19,536 nucleotides of DNA from Acidisphaera sp035272265 (GTDB taxonomy: Bacteria > Pseudomonadota > Alphaproteobacteria > Acetobacterales > Acetobacteraceae). Below, piece after piece: positions 1-6,953 of the stretch. The stretch covers positions 1 to 19,536 of the forward strand of contig DATEQV010000027.1 in assembly GCA_035272265.1 (NCBI GenBank), given 5' to 3'. The position numbers were made by a program, and so were the translations under genes. The first letter of the stretch is position 1. Each line of letters opens with the position of its first letter. The notes under the pieces were generated by a model. That model saw only the letters and a program-made list of their open reading frames with translations, did not search any database and had not been told where the DNA came from.

Positions 1-1300
1 CGAACAGCGTGCCGGACACGGTGCGCACCTGACCCTCGGTCTCGATGCTGATGCGCACCAGCGTCTGGTACTCGCTGTCGCGCTCGTGCACGGTCTCGGC
101 CACGTCGATGCCGTGCTCGCGCGCGGCGACCGGCGCGTTGACCATGTTGATGCCTTCCATCATCGGCGCCAGCACGCCGGCCAGCACCGCCGCGGTCAGC
201 GGGCGATGGTTCAGTTCCGCCGCGTGGCCTTCGTACTCGACGCCGATCCGGCGGATCACGCCGTCCTTGGCGCTGGTCAGCTGCCCGGCGAAGCTGCCGA
301 GCAGGCGGCACAGCTCCATGTAGGGGCGCAGGCGCGGCGCCTCCTCGCCCGTCACCGACGGCATGTTCACCGCATTGGCGACCGCGCCGGTGAGCAGGAA
401 GTCGCTCATCTGCTCGGCCACCTGCAAGGCGACGTTCTCCTGCGCCTCGGCGGTCGATGCGCCGAGATGCGGCGTGCAGACGACGTTCTCCAGCCCGAAC
501 AGCGGGCTGTCGGTCGCGGGCTCGGTTTCGAACACATCCAGCGCGGCCCCCGCCACGTCGCCGGTGCGCAGGTAGTCGGCGAGGGCCGCCTCGTCCACCA
601 GCCCGCCGCGGGCGCAGTTGATGATGCGCACGCCCTTCTTGGTGTGCGCCAGCGCCTCGCGCGAGAGGATGTTGCGCGTCGCATCCGTCAGCGGCGCGTG
701 CAGCGAGATGATGTCGGCGCGGTTGAGCAGCGCGTCCAGCTCGACCTTCTCCACGCCGAGTTCCAGCGCGCGCTTGTCGGACAGGAACGGGTCGTAGGCG
801 ATGACGCGCATGTCGAGCCCGACCGCGCGGTCGGCGACGATCGAGCCGATGTTGCCGCAGCCGATCAGGCCGAGCGTCTTGCCGGTCAGCTCGACGCCCA
901 TGAAGCGGCTTTTCTCCCACTTCCCCGCCTTGGTGCTGACGGAGGCCTCGGGTATCTGACGGGCGAGCGCGAACATCATCGCGATCGCGTGCTCGGCGGT
1001 GGTGATGGCGTTGCCGTGCGGCGTGTTCATCACCACCACGCCGCGCGCGGTCGCCGACTTCACGTCGACGTTGTCCACGCCGATGCCGGCGCGGCCGACG
1101 ACCTTCAGGTTGGTCGCCACGTCGAGCAGTTCCTTCGTCACCTTGGTCGACGAGCGGATCGCCAGCCCGTCGTACGGGCCGATGATCTCGCGCAGCTCCG
1201 CCGGCGACAGGCCGGGGCGCACATCCACGTCGATCCCACGCGCGCGGAAGATGTCGACGGCGGCGGGGGAGAGCTTGTCGCTGATCAGAACGCGGGGCAT
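1..1300 (-). CDS. serA: D-3-phosphoglycerate dehydrogenase, 3' end cut by window edge
   Basis: Catalyses NAD-dependent oxidation of 3-phosphoglycerate to 3-phosphohydroxypyruvate, the first step of serine synthesis in the cytoplasm. The 433 visible codons begin MPRVLISDKLSPAAVDIF. An N-terminal substrate-binding half is followed by the NAD-binding Rossmann motif GCGNIG at residues 147-152, and the D-2-hydroxyacid dehydrogenase catalytic set Arg231 (in CARGGLVDE), Glu260 (in DVFETEP) and His278 (in CTPHLGAST). Family members of the long type are about 525 residues, so roughly 95 C-terminal residues, including the expected ACT regulatory domain, lie outside the window. The ATG shares its A with the serC TGA stop, so the two genes should be co-transcribed and translationally coupled. 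Identification is firm; allosteric control by serine cannot be judged here. Confidence 0.96.
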   Translation of the reverse strand, partial: MPRVLISDKLSPAAVDIFRARGIDVDVRPGLSPAELREIIGPYDGLAIRSSTKVTKELLDVATNLKVVGRAGIGVDNVDVKSATARGVVVMNTPHGNAITTAEHAIAMMFALARQIPEASVSTKAGKWEKSRFMGVELTGKTLGLIGCGNIGSIVADRAVGLDMRVIAYDPFLSDKRALELGVEKVELDALLNRADIISLHAPLTDATRNILSREALAHTKKGVRIINCARGGLVDEAALADYLRTGDVAGAALDVFETEPATDSPLFGLENVVCTPHLGASTAEAQENVALQVAEQMSDFLLTGAVANAVNMPSVTGEEAPRLRPYMELCRLLGSFAGQLTSAKDGVIRRIGVEYEGHAAELNHRPLTAAVLAGVLAPMMEGINMVNAPVAAREHGIDVAETVHERDSEYQTLVRISIETEGQVRTVSGTLF

Positions 1301-2475
1301 CACGCGGCCTCCTTGACATGTTCGGCGTGGACGGTCGCGTGCGCCCAGTCGAGCCAGGGCAGCAGGGCGCTGATGTCGGCGGTCTCCACCGTCGCCCCGC
1401 CCCAGATACGCAGATGCGGCGGCGCGTCGCGGTGGCCGGCGATGTCGAACGCGACGCCCTCCTTCTCCAGGATCGAGGCGAGGCGCTTGACGGCGCCCGC
1501 CTGCGCGTCGGCGTCCAGCGCCGTGAACCACGGCGCGGACAGACGCAGGCAGATCGAGGTGCAGGAGCGCGTCGCCGGATCTTCGGGCAGGAACGTCGTC
1601 CAGTCGGACGTCTCGACCCAGGCGGCGATGGCGGCGAGGTTGGCTTCGCTGCGCGCCACCAGCGCGTCGAGGCCGCCGATGCTCTCGGCCCAGCGCAGCC
1701 CGTCGAGCGCGTCCTCGACGCAGAGCATGCTGGGCGTGTTGATGGTCTCGCCCTTGAAGATGCCCTCGTTCAACTTGCCGCTGGAGGTGAGGCGAAAGAC
1801 CTTCGGCAGCGGCCAGGCCGGCTTGTAGGTCTGCAGGCGTTCGACGGCGCGCGGCGACAGCGCGAGCATGCCGTGCGCGGCCTCGCCGCCCAGCACCTTC
1901 TGCCAGGACCACGTGACGACATCGAGCCGATCGAAGGGCAGCCGCATCGCGAAGGCGGCCGAGGTCGCGTCGCAGATCGCGAGCCCCTGCCGGTCGGGTG
2001 CGATCCAGTCGCCGTTGGGCACGCGCACGCCGGAGGTCGTGCCGTTCCAGGTGAACACGACGTCGCCCGACCACTCGACCTGTGCCAGGTCCGGCAACCG
2101 GCCGTACGGCGCGTCGAGCACGCGGGCGTCGACCTTGAGCTGCTTGGTGATGTCGGTCGCCCAGCCCTGGCCGAAGCTCTCGAAGCTCAGCACGTCCACG
2201 CCGCGCGCGCCGAGCAGCGACCACAACGCCATCTCGACCGCGCCGGTGTCGGAGCCGGGCACGATGCCGAGGCGCCAGTCGGCAGGCAGGCCGAGCACGG
2301 CGCGGGAGCGCGTGATGACCTCGTTCAGCTTCGCCTTGGGCACGCTGGCCCGGTGGCTGCGGGCGAGCGAGGCGCCCGCAAGCGCTTCCAGCGTCCATCC
2401 CGGACGCTTGGCGCAGGGGCCGGATGAGAAGTTGGGATTGGCCGGACGCAGGTCCGGTTTCGCGGCGATTGCCAT
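1300..2475 (-). CDS. serC: Phosphoserine aminotransferase
   Basis: PLP-dependent enzyme converting 3-phosphohydroxypyruvate and glutamate to O-phosphoserine and 2-oxoglutarate, the second step of serine synthesis and immediately after SerA in the pathway. The 391-residue product has the PLP-binding lysine at residue 193 in TWSWQKVLGGEAAHGML and an N-terminal NPNFSSGPCAKRPGW stretch. The length and these motifs fit the Methanosarcina-like/alphaproteobacterial subfamily rather than the roughly 360-residue E. coli type. The ATG at 2475 is chosen because AGGGAG lies six bases upstream and the family similarity begins just after it; the open frame continues further upstream without support. The stop overlaps the serA start by one base. 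A structured leader lies upstream and may control the operon. Confidence 0.95.
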   Translation of the reverse strand: MAIAAKPDLRPANPNFSSGPCAKRPGWTLEALAGASLARSHRASVPKAKLNEVITRSRAVLGLPADWRLGIVPGSDTGAVEMALWSLLGARGVDVLSFESFGQGWATDITKQLKVDARVLDAPYGRLPDLAQVEWSGDVVFTWNGTTSGVRVPNGDWIAPDRQGLAICDATSAAFAMRLPFDRLDVVTWSWQKVLGGEAAHGMLALSPRAVERLQTYKPAWPLPKVFRLTSSGKLNEGIFKGETINTPSMLCVEDALDGLRWAESIGGLDALVARSEANLAAIAAWVETSDWTTFLPEDPATRSCTSICLRLSAPWFTALDADAQAGAVKRLASILEKEGVAFDIAGHRDAPPHLRIWGGATVETADISALLPWLDWAHATVHAEHVKEAA

Positions 2476-2640
2476 GTGGCTCTCCCTTTCAGAAGAGAAG
2501 CGCCCCGGTGGGGGGGCGTGACCCGGACGGAGGGATACGCCGGCGCCCGGTTGCAAAGCAACATGGTTTTGCGTGTGGCACGGTGCGGCGCTCGACAAAG
2601 CTGTGGCGTCCGCCTGAAATGCTTCATCAATCTATCTGGC
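2476..2640 (-). promoter_or_regulatory. Candidate structured 5' leader of serC-serA (serC RNA motif-like)
   Basis: The leader contains three visible hairpins on the minus strand: GTTGC-TTT-GCAAC (2550-2562); CGCCCC-N6-GGGGCG (2501-2518) followed directly by the pyrimidine run CTTCTCTTCT; and a seven-pair stem at 2482-2499 with loop CTGA whose 3' arm is the serC Shine-Dalgarno AGGGAG. A conserved serC RNA motif upstream of serC-serA operons is known in alphaproteobacteria. I cannot align this sequence to it here, so the assignment is by position and structure only. The last hairpin would hide the ribosome binding site when folded. Confidence 0.45.
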
Positions 2641-2691
2641 GACGCGCCCTAGAAGTGGGGTTTGCAGTCCACGCCTGAGCGGAGGTCACTC

Positions 2692-3528
2692 GTGTTCCGT
2701 CTCTGCACGCTCGCCTTTGGAGCGGCCTTGCTCCTCGCCGCCCCGGCCTTCGCCGACACGCAGACCCTGTTCGAGTCCGGCCCGTGGGTGCTGTACGGCG
2801 GCACGTCGAACAGCGGGCATGCGCTGTGCGGCATGCGGGTGTCCGACACCGCCGGCAACCGCACCATCCACATCAAGTATTTCGCGGGCGACGACCACCT
2901 GACGTTCCAGATGTTCAAGACCACGTGGCAGGTCCCGAGCGGCACCAGGCTGGCGGTGACGATGCAGATGGGCGCCAATCCGCTGTGGTCCGCCCACGCC
3001 TATGGCGAGGCCGACCATGTCGAATTCACCATCCCGTATTCCGGGCTCGACAATTTCGCGCGCGAGTTCCGCTACAGCCAGATGATGCGGATCACGTTCC
3101 CGCAGGGCAGCGAGGCGCCGTGGATCACCAGCCTGGCCGGGACGAACGTGATGCTCGACCGGTTCATCGCCTGCATGCGGGATATCCGCAACGCGCAGCC
3201 GCCCGGCGGCGGCCAGCCCTATTCCGGCCCGCCGGGCCCGCCGCCCCAGCCATCGCAGCCGTTCGGCGGCGGTGGACCGGCCGCGCCGGGACCGGTGCCC
3301 CCGGGGGGCGGCCCAGGCGGCGGGAGTCCGGGCCCCGGAGACGTCCACAAGAACTTCGGCGAATCGGGCGGACCGCCCGGCGGCGGCGGCCCGCCGGCCG
3401 GCGGCGCGCCGGGCGGCGGGGGCCTGCCATATCGCGGCGACGGCGCGCCGTCGCCGCAGCCCGCCCCGCCGCAGCCGCCTACCCCGCCCGCACCCTCGGG
3501 CGGCGGCACCGACAGCGGGCGGATCTGA
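2692..3528 (+). CDS. Exported protein of unknown function with Gly/Pro-rich C-terminal tail
   Basis: I do not recognise this gene. The 278-residue product starts with a clear Sec signal peptide (MFRLCTLAFGAALLLAAPAFA, cleavage after AFA, about residue 21), so it should act in the periplasm or outside. Residues about 22-165 form a compact domain rich in aromatic and beta-type residues, opening DTQTLFESGPWVLYGG, with two cysteines (in HALCGM and FIACMRDI) that could form a disulfide. From about residue 170 the chain is low-complexity Gly/Pro with a few charged residues, likely disordered. GTG at 2692 is chosen because GGAGG lies six bases upstream and the signal peptide starts there; an in-frame TTG at 2662 is less likely. 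It diverges from serC and converges with thiD, with a 12-base gap between the stops. Confidence 0.8.
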   Translation: MFRLCTLAFGAALLLAAPAFADTQTLFESGPWVLYGGTSNSGHALCGMRVSDTAGNRTIHIKYFAGDDHLTFQMFKTTWQVPSGTRLAVTMQMGANPLWSAHAYGEADHVEFTIPYSGLDNFAREFRYSQMMRITFPQGSEAPWITSLAGTNVMLDRFIACMRDIRNAQPPGGGQPYSGPPGPPPQPSQPFGGGGPAAPGPVPPGGGPGGGSPGPGDVHKNFGESGGPPGGGGPPAGGAPGGGGLPYRGDGAPSPQPAPPQPPTPPAPSGGGTDSGRI

Positions 3529-3540
3529 CGGCGGCAGGCC

Positions 3541-4356
3541 TCAGCCGAGACCGGCGAGCGCGTCGGCGCCGACAGTCCAGGCGTGGCCGAGCGGGCCGTG
3601 GCCGCGGCCCAGGCCCGGCGCGGAGGCGATGGCCTGCCGGACATACGCGCGGGCGCGGCGGACGGACGTGGGAAGGTCGCGGCCTTGCGCCAGCCCGGCC
3701 GCGATGGCGCTGGCGAGCGTGCAGCCGGTGCCGTGCGTGTGCGGCGTGTCGATCCGGGTGTCCGACATGGCGGCGGTGCCCTCTTCCGTCGCCAGCAGGT
3801 CAGTGACCACGGGACCGGGCAGGTGGCCGCCCTTGAGCAGCACGGCGCGAGGGCCGAGACGCAGCAGTCGCGCCGCCGCTCCCGTCGCGCTGGCCTGATC
3901 GGTGATCGGCATGCCGGCGAGCACCTCCGCTTCCAGCACGTTCGGCGTCAGGATGGTTGCGAGCGGAACCAGTTCGCGCAGCAGGGCGGCGACGGCCTCG
4001 TCCGGCAGCAGCCGGGCGCCGCCCTTGGCGACCATCACCGGGTCAAGCACCAGCGGCACGCCGGGCGCCTCGTCGCGCAACGCGGCCGCGACGGCGGCGA
4101 TCAGCGCGGCGCCGCCGAGCATGCCCGTCTTGACCGCGTCGGCGCCGATGTCGCGCAGCACGGCGCGCATCTGTGCCACAACGAAGTCGGGGGGCACCGG
4201 CTGCACGCCGTGCACGCCGAGCGTGTCCTGCACCGTCAGCGCGGTGATCGCGGTCGCCGCGTAGCCGCCGAGCGCGGTGACGGTCTTGATGTCCGCCTGG
4301 ACGCCCGCGCCGCCGCCGGAGTCCGATCCGGCGACGATCAGGACGCGGCCGGTCAG
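3541..4356 (-). CDS. thiD: Hydroxymethylpyrimidine/phosphomethylpyrimidine kinase
   Basis: Phosphorylates 4-amino-5-hydroxymethyl-2-methylpyrimidine and its monophosphate with ATP, giving HMP-PP for thiamine synthesis. The product is a ribokinase-fold protein. Visible motifs are RVLIVAGSDSGGGAGVQADI near the N-terminus (substrate loop), VLLKGGHLPG in the middle and DTPHTHGTGCTLASAIAAGL near the C-terminus (anion hole and catalytic Cys of the family). No ATG, GTG or TTG exists between the nearest upstream region and the conserved start. The first usable codon is CTG at 4356-4354, which overlaps the glmM TGA as CTGA with GGAG eight bases upstream. That gives 271 residues, close to the usual 265-270. 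It is the last gene of the folP-glmM-thiD run and is presumably translationally coupled to glmM. Confidence 0.92.
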   Translation of the reverse strand: MTGRVLIVAGSDSGGGAGVQADIKTVTALGGYAATAITALTVQDTLGVHGVQPVPPDFVVAQMRAVLRDIGADAVKTGMLGGAALIAAVAAALRDEAPGVPLVLDPVMVAKGGARLLPDEAVAALLRELVPLATILTPNVLEAEVLAGMPITDQASATGAAARLLRLGPRAVLLKGGHLPGPVVTDLLATEEGTAAMSDTRIDTPHTHGTGCTLASAIAAGLAQGRDLPTSVRRARAYVRQAIASAPGLGRGHGPLGHAWTVGADALAGLG

Positions 4357-5726
4357 TGCGCCGGCTCCGGCGCCTGCGCGGCGGCGGCGATGGCGGCGCA
4401 GACCTCGTCGACGGCGAGCGAGACGAGCGCTTCGTCCTCGGCCTCGGCCATCACGCGGATGACCGGCTCGGTGCCGCTTTCGCGGATCAGCAGGCGGCCC
4501 GTGCCGTTCAAGCGCTGCTCGGCGGCGGCGATTGCGCGGGCCACCGCGGGGGTCTCGACCGGGTTCGGGCCGGCGAAACGCACGCTCTTCAGGCGTTGCG
4601 GCAGCGGCGTGAACATGCGGCACACCTCGCTGGCGTCGCGTTCGCGGCTGACGATGACGGCGAGCACCTGCAGCGCGGCGACAAGCCCGTCGCCGGTGGT
4701 GGCGAAGTCCGTCAGGATCATGTGGCCGGACTGCTCGCCGCCGATGTTGCAGCCGACGTCGCGCATGCGCTCGGAGACGTAGCGGTCGCCGACCTTGGTG
4801 CGATGGAGCGACAGGCCGGCGGTCGACAGGAAGCGCTCCAGGCCGAGATTCGACATCACCGTGGCCACGACCGCGTCGCCCGCAAGGCGGCCCGTCGCGT
4901 GCCAGGAGCGCGCGATCAGGGCGAGGATCTGGTCGCCGTCGATCAGCTCGCCGCGCTCGTCCGACAGCAGCACGCGGTCGGCGTCGCCATCGAGCGCGAT
5001 GCCGAGATCGGCCCCGTGCTCGACCACCTGCGCGCAGAAGTATTCGGGCACGGTCGAGCCGCAGCCCTTGTTGATGTTGAACCCGTCGGGCGTCGTGCCG
5101 ACCGGGATCACCTGCGCGCCGAGTTCCCACAGCACCGTCGGCGCGACACGGTACGCCGCGCCGTGCGCGCAATCGACCACCACGCGCAGCCCGTCGAGGC
5201 GCAGGCCGCGCGGAAACGTCGCCTTCGCCGCTTCGATGTAGCGGCCGGCGGCGTCCTCCAGCCGCGAGGCGCGGCCGAGGGCGGAGGACCTGGCGAGGCG
5301 CGAGGCGAGATCGGGATTCGCCATCAGCGCCTCGATCTCGGTCTCGGTCGCGTCCGACAGCTTGTAGCCGTCGGGGCCGAACAGCTTGATGCCGTTGTCC
5401 TCGTACGGGTTGTGCGAGGCGGAGATCATCACGCCGAGATCGGCGCGCAGGCTGCGCGTCAGCATCGCGATGGCCGGCGTCGGCAGCGGGCCGACGAGGG
5501 TGACATCCATGCCCGCGCCGATGAAGCCGGCGGTCAGCGCGGGTTCGATCAGGTAGCCCGACAGGCGCGTGTCCTTGCCGATGACCACGCGGTGGCGGTG
5601 GCTGCCGCGGGTGAACAGTACGCCGGCGGCCTGGCCGAGACGCAGCGCCACATCCGCCGTCATCGGGTCGAGGTTGGCGGTGCCCCGCACGCCATCGGTG
5701 CCGAACAGTCGCCGTGTGCCGCTCAT
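4353..5726 (-). CDS. glmM: Phosphoglucosamine mutase
   Basis: Interconverts glucosamine-6-phosphate and glucosamine-1-phosphate for UDP-GlcNAc, the precursor of peptidoglycan and lipopolysaccharide. The product is 457 residues, with four-domain alpha-D-phosphohexomutase architecture. Visible motifs are the N-terminal RRLFGTDGVRGTAN; the phosphoserine loop MISASHNPYEDNGIKLFG with catalytic Ser104; the metal loop DGDAD at 246-250; and the C-terminal phosphate-binding RESGTEPVIRVMAE. ATG at 5726 is preceded by GGAG seven bases away. The longer open frame upstream is an overlap with folP and has no family similarity. folP ends 29 bases upstream, and the folP-glmM order after ftsH matches the arrangement known from E. 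coli. The TGA overlaps the CTG proposed for thiD. Confidence 0.96.
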   Translation of the reverse strand: MSGTRRLFGTDGVRGTANLDPMTADVALRLGQAAGVLFTRGSHRHRVVIGKDTRLSGYLIEPALTAGFIGAGMDVTLVGPLPTPAIAMLTRSLRADLGVMISASHNPYEDNGIKLFGPDGYKLSDATETEIEALMANPDLASRLARSSALGRASRLEDAAGRYIEAAKATFPRGLRLDGLRVVVDCAHGAAYRVAPTVLWELGAQVIPVGTTPDGFNINKGCGSTVPEYFCAQVVEHGADLGIALDGDADRVLLSDERGELIDGDQILALIARSWHATGRLAGDAVVATVMSNLGLERFLSTAGLSLHRTKVGDRYVSERMRDVGCNIGGEQSGHMILTDFATTGDGLVAALQVLAVIVSRERDASEVCRMFTPLPQRLKSVRFAGPNPVETPAVARAIAAAEQRLNGTGRLLIRESGTEPVIRVMAEAEDEALVSLAVDEVCAAIAAAAQAPEPAH

Positions 5727-5755
5727 TCGTGTCTCCGGTGTTTCGCTGCGAGTGG

Positions 5756-6619
5756 TTACGCCGGTTGGGCCGTTTCGGCCAAGACCCCGGCCTGTACCAG
5801 CGCATGCCACACCCGCACCGCCTGCACGGTTTCGGCAACATCGTGCACGCGCAGGATGTGCGCGCCGCGCGACAGTGCGAACAGGCCGGCCGCGATCGAG
5901 CCGGGCATCAGCTGCTTCGGCGAACCCGCCTCGCCGCTCCAGGTCCCGACCGAGCGCTTGCGCGACGCGCCGACCACAAGCGGGAATCCCAGGGCGGCGA
6001 GACGGTCGAGATGCGCCAGCAGCGTTGCGTTCTGCTCCGCCGTCTTGGCGAAGCCGATGCCGGGGTCGAGCGCGATCCGGGCGGGGTCGATGCCCGCCTG
6101 GTCGGCGACGTGCACGCGGTCCAGCAATTCCCGCGCCACCTCGGCGGCGACGTCGTCGTAGTGGGCGAGCTCGCGCATGGTCGCGGGCGTGCCGCGCATG
6201 TGCATCAGCACGACCGAGCAGCCCGCCGCCGCGACGACGGAGGCGGCTTCGCCGTCGTGCGTCAGCGCGGAGACGTCGTTGACGATCGCCGCGCCGGCGT
6301 CCAGGGCCGCGTGCATCGTCGATGCGTTGCGCGTATCGACGGAGACGAGGCACTTCGCATGGGCCAGCCCGCGGATCACCGGCAGGATGCGGCGGCGTTC
6401 CTCGTCGGGGTCGGTGGGATGCGAGCCGGGGCGCGTCGATTCGCCGCCGACGTCGATGATGTCGGCGCCGTCCTCGTGCATCTGCAGCCCGGCCTCGACC
6501 GCGCGCGCGGGGTCGAGATGCTCGCCGCCGTCGCTGAAACTGTCCGGCGTGACGTTGAGGATGCCCATGACGAGGGGGCGCGAAAGCGTCAGGCCGGCCC
6601 AGCGCGCCATAGGATGCAC
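5756..6619 (-). CDS. folP: Dihydropteroate synthase
   Basis: Condenses 6-hydroxymethyl-7,8-dihydropterin diphosphate with p-aminobenzoate to give dihydropteroate in folate synthesis; it is the sulfonamide target. The 287-residue product is a TIM barrel with the two signature regions GILNVTPDSFSDGG (about residues 19-32) and DIIDVGGESTRPGS (about 53-66), plus LDPGIGFAKT and GASRKRSVG further on. Starts are ambiguous: GTG at 6619 has GGAG five bases upstream, while an in-frame ATG at 6610 would have the same GGAG fourteen bases away, so GTG is preferred weakly. It begins a minus-strand trio (folP-glmM-thiD) separated from ftsH by an opposite-strand small gene, so it probably has its own promoter in 6620-6682. 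Confidence 0.95.
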   Translation of the reverse strand: MHPMARWAGLTLSRPLVMGILNVTPDSFSDGGEHLDPARAVEAGLQMHEDGADIIDVGGESTRPGSHPTDPDEERRRILPVIRGLAHAKCLVSVDTRNASTMHAALDAGAAIVNDVSALTHDGEAASVVAAAGCSVVLMHMRGTPATMRELAHYDDVAAEVARELLDRVHVADQAGIDPARIALDPGIGFAKTAEQNATLLAHLDRLAALGFPLVVGASRKRSVGTWSGEAGSPKQLMPGSIAAGLFALSRGAHILRVHDVAETVQAVRVWHALVQAGVLAETAQPA

Positions 6620-6682
6620 GGCAACTCCGCGTCTGTTAGTCTGCTTGAAATCAACTAGGACGAGACGAGAGGGAGTTCCGAA

Positions 6683-6922
6683 ATGAGCGGCGCTTCGGTC
6701 AGTCTGGAACTTCTACAGACCATGATACAGCGGGTCCTGGATGGCCAGAAGCTGCTGCGCGACGATGTCGCGGCGCTGCGCCGCCGCGTGTCAAGAGTGG
6801 AACATGCGCTGCTGTCGCTTCAGCGCTCCCAGGTGGACCGGACGGAAGCAGAAGCCGACACCCAGGATCAAATCGACAGCTTGGCCGAGCGCATGGAACG
6901 GCTCGAGAGCCGCGGCGCCTGA
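6683..6922 (+). CDS. Small coiled-coil protein of unknown function
   Basis: The product is 79 residues. From about residue 8 to 76 it is almost continuously charged and leucine-spaced (for example LLRDDVAALRRRVSRVEHAL and DSLAERMERLES), as expected for a soluble helical coiled coil. There is no signal peptide or membrane segment. ATG at 6683 has GGGAG seven bases upstream, a good ribosome binding site, which together with the amphipathic heptad pattern argues that this is a real gene. It is on the opposite strand to both neighbours, diverging from folP (63-base gap) and converging with ftsH (31-base gap). I do not recognise the family and assign no function. Similar short coiled-coil proteins are common hypothetical genes in alphaproteobacteria. 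Confidence 0.72.
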   Translation: MSGASVSLELLQTMIQRVLDGQKLLRDDVAALRRRVSRVEHALLSLQRSQVDRTEAEADTQDQIDSLAERMERLESRGA

Positions 6923-6953
6923 CGCAAGCACGCGCAACTTCAGCCGGGCGCGT

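Noticed and set aside
86..1828. 580-codon plus-strand open frame across serA and serC
   Set aside because: His/Arg/Ala-rich composition typical of an antisense shadow in high-GC DNA; serA and serC on the minus strand have clear catalytic motifs.
3529..3540. Possible bidirectional terminator between the exported-protein gene and thiD
   Set aside because: Only 12 bases separate the stops and no stem with a T-tract is visible.
4357..5841. Long N-terminal extension of thiD reaching upstream across glmM
   Set aside because: The extension is Arg-rich out-of-frame glmM sequence with no homology; ThiD of normal length begins at the CTG.
4356..6161. 601-codon plus-strand open frame across glmM and folP
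   Set aside because: Antisense shadow with biased composition and no motif; minus-strand genes explain the region fully.
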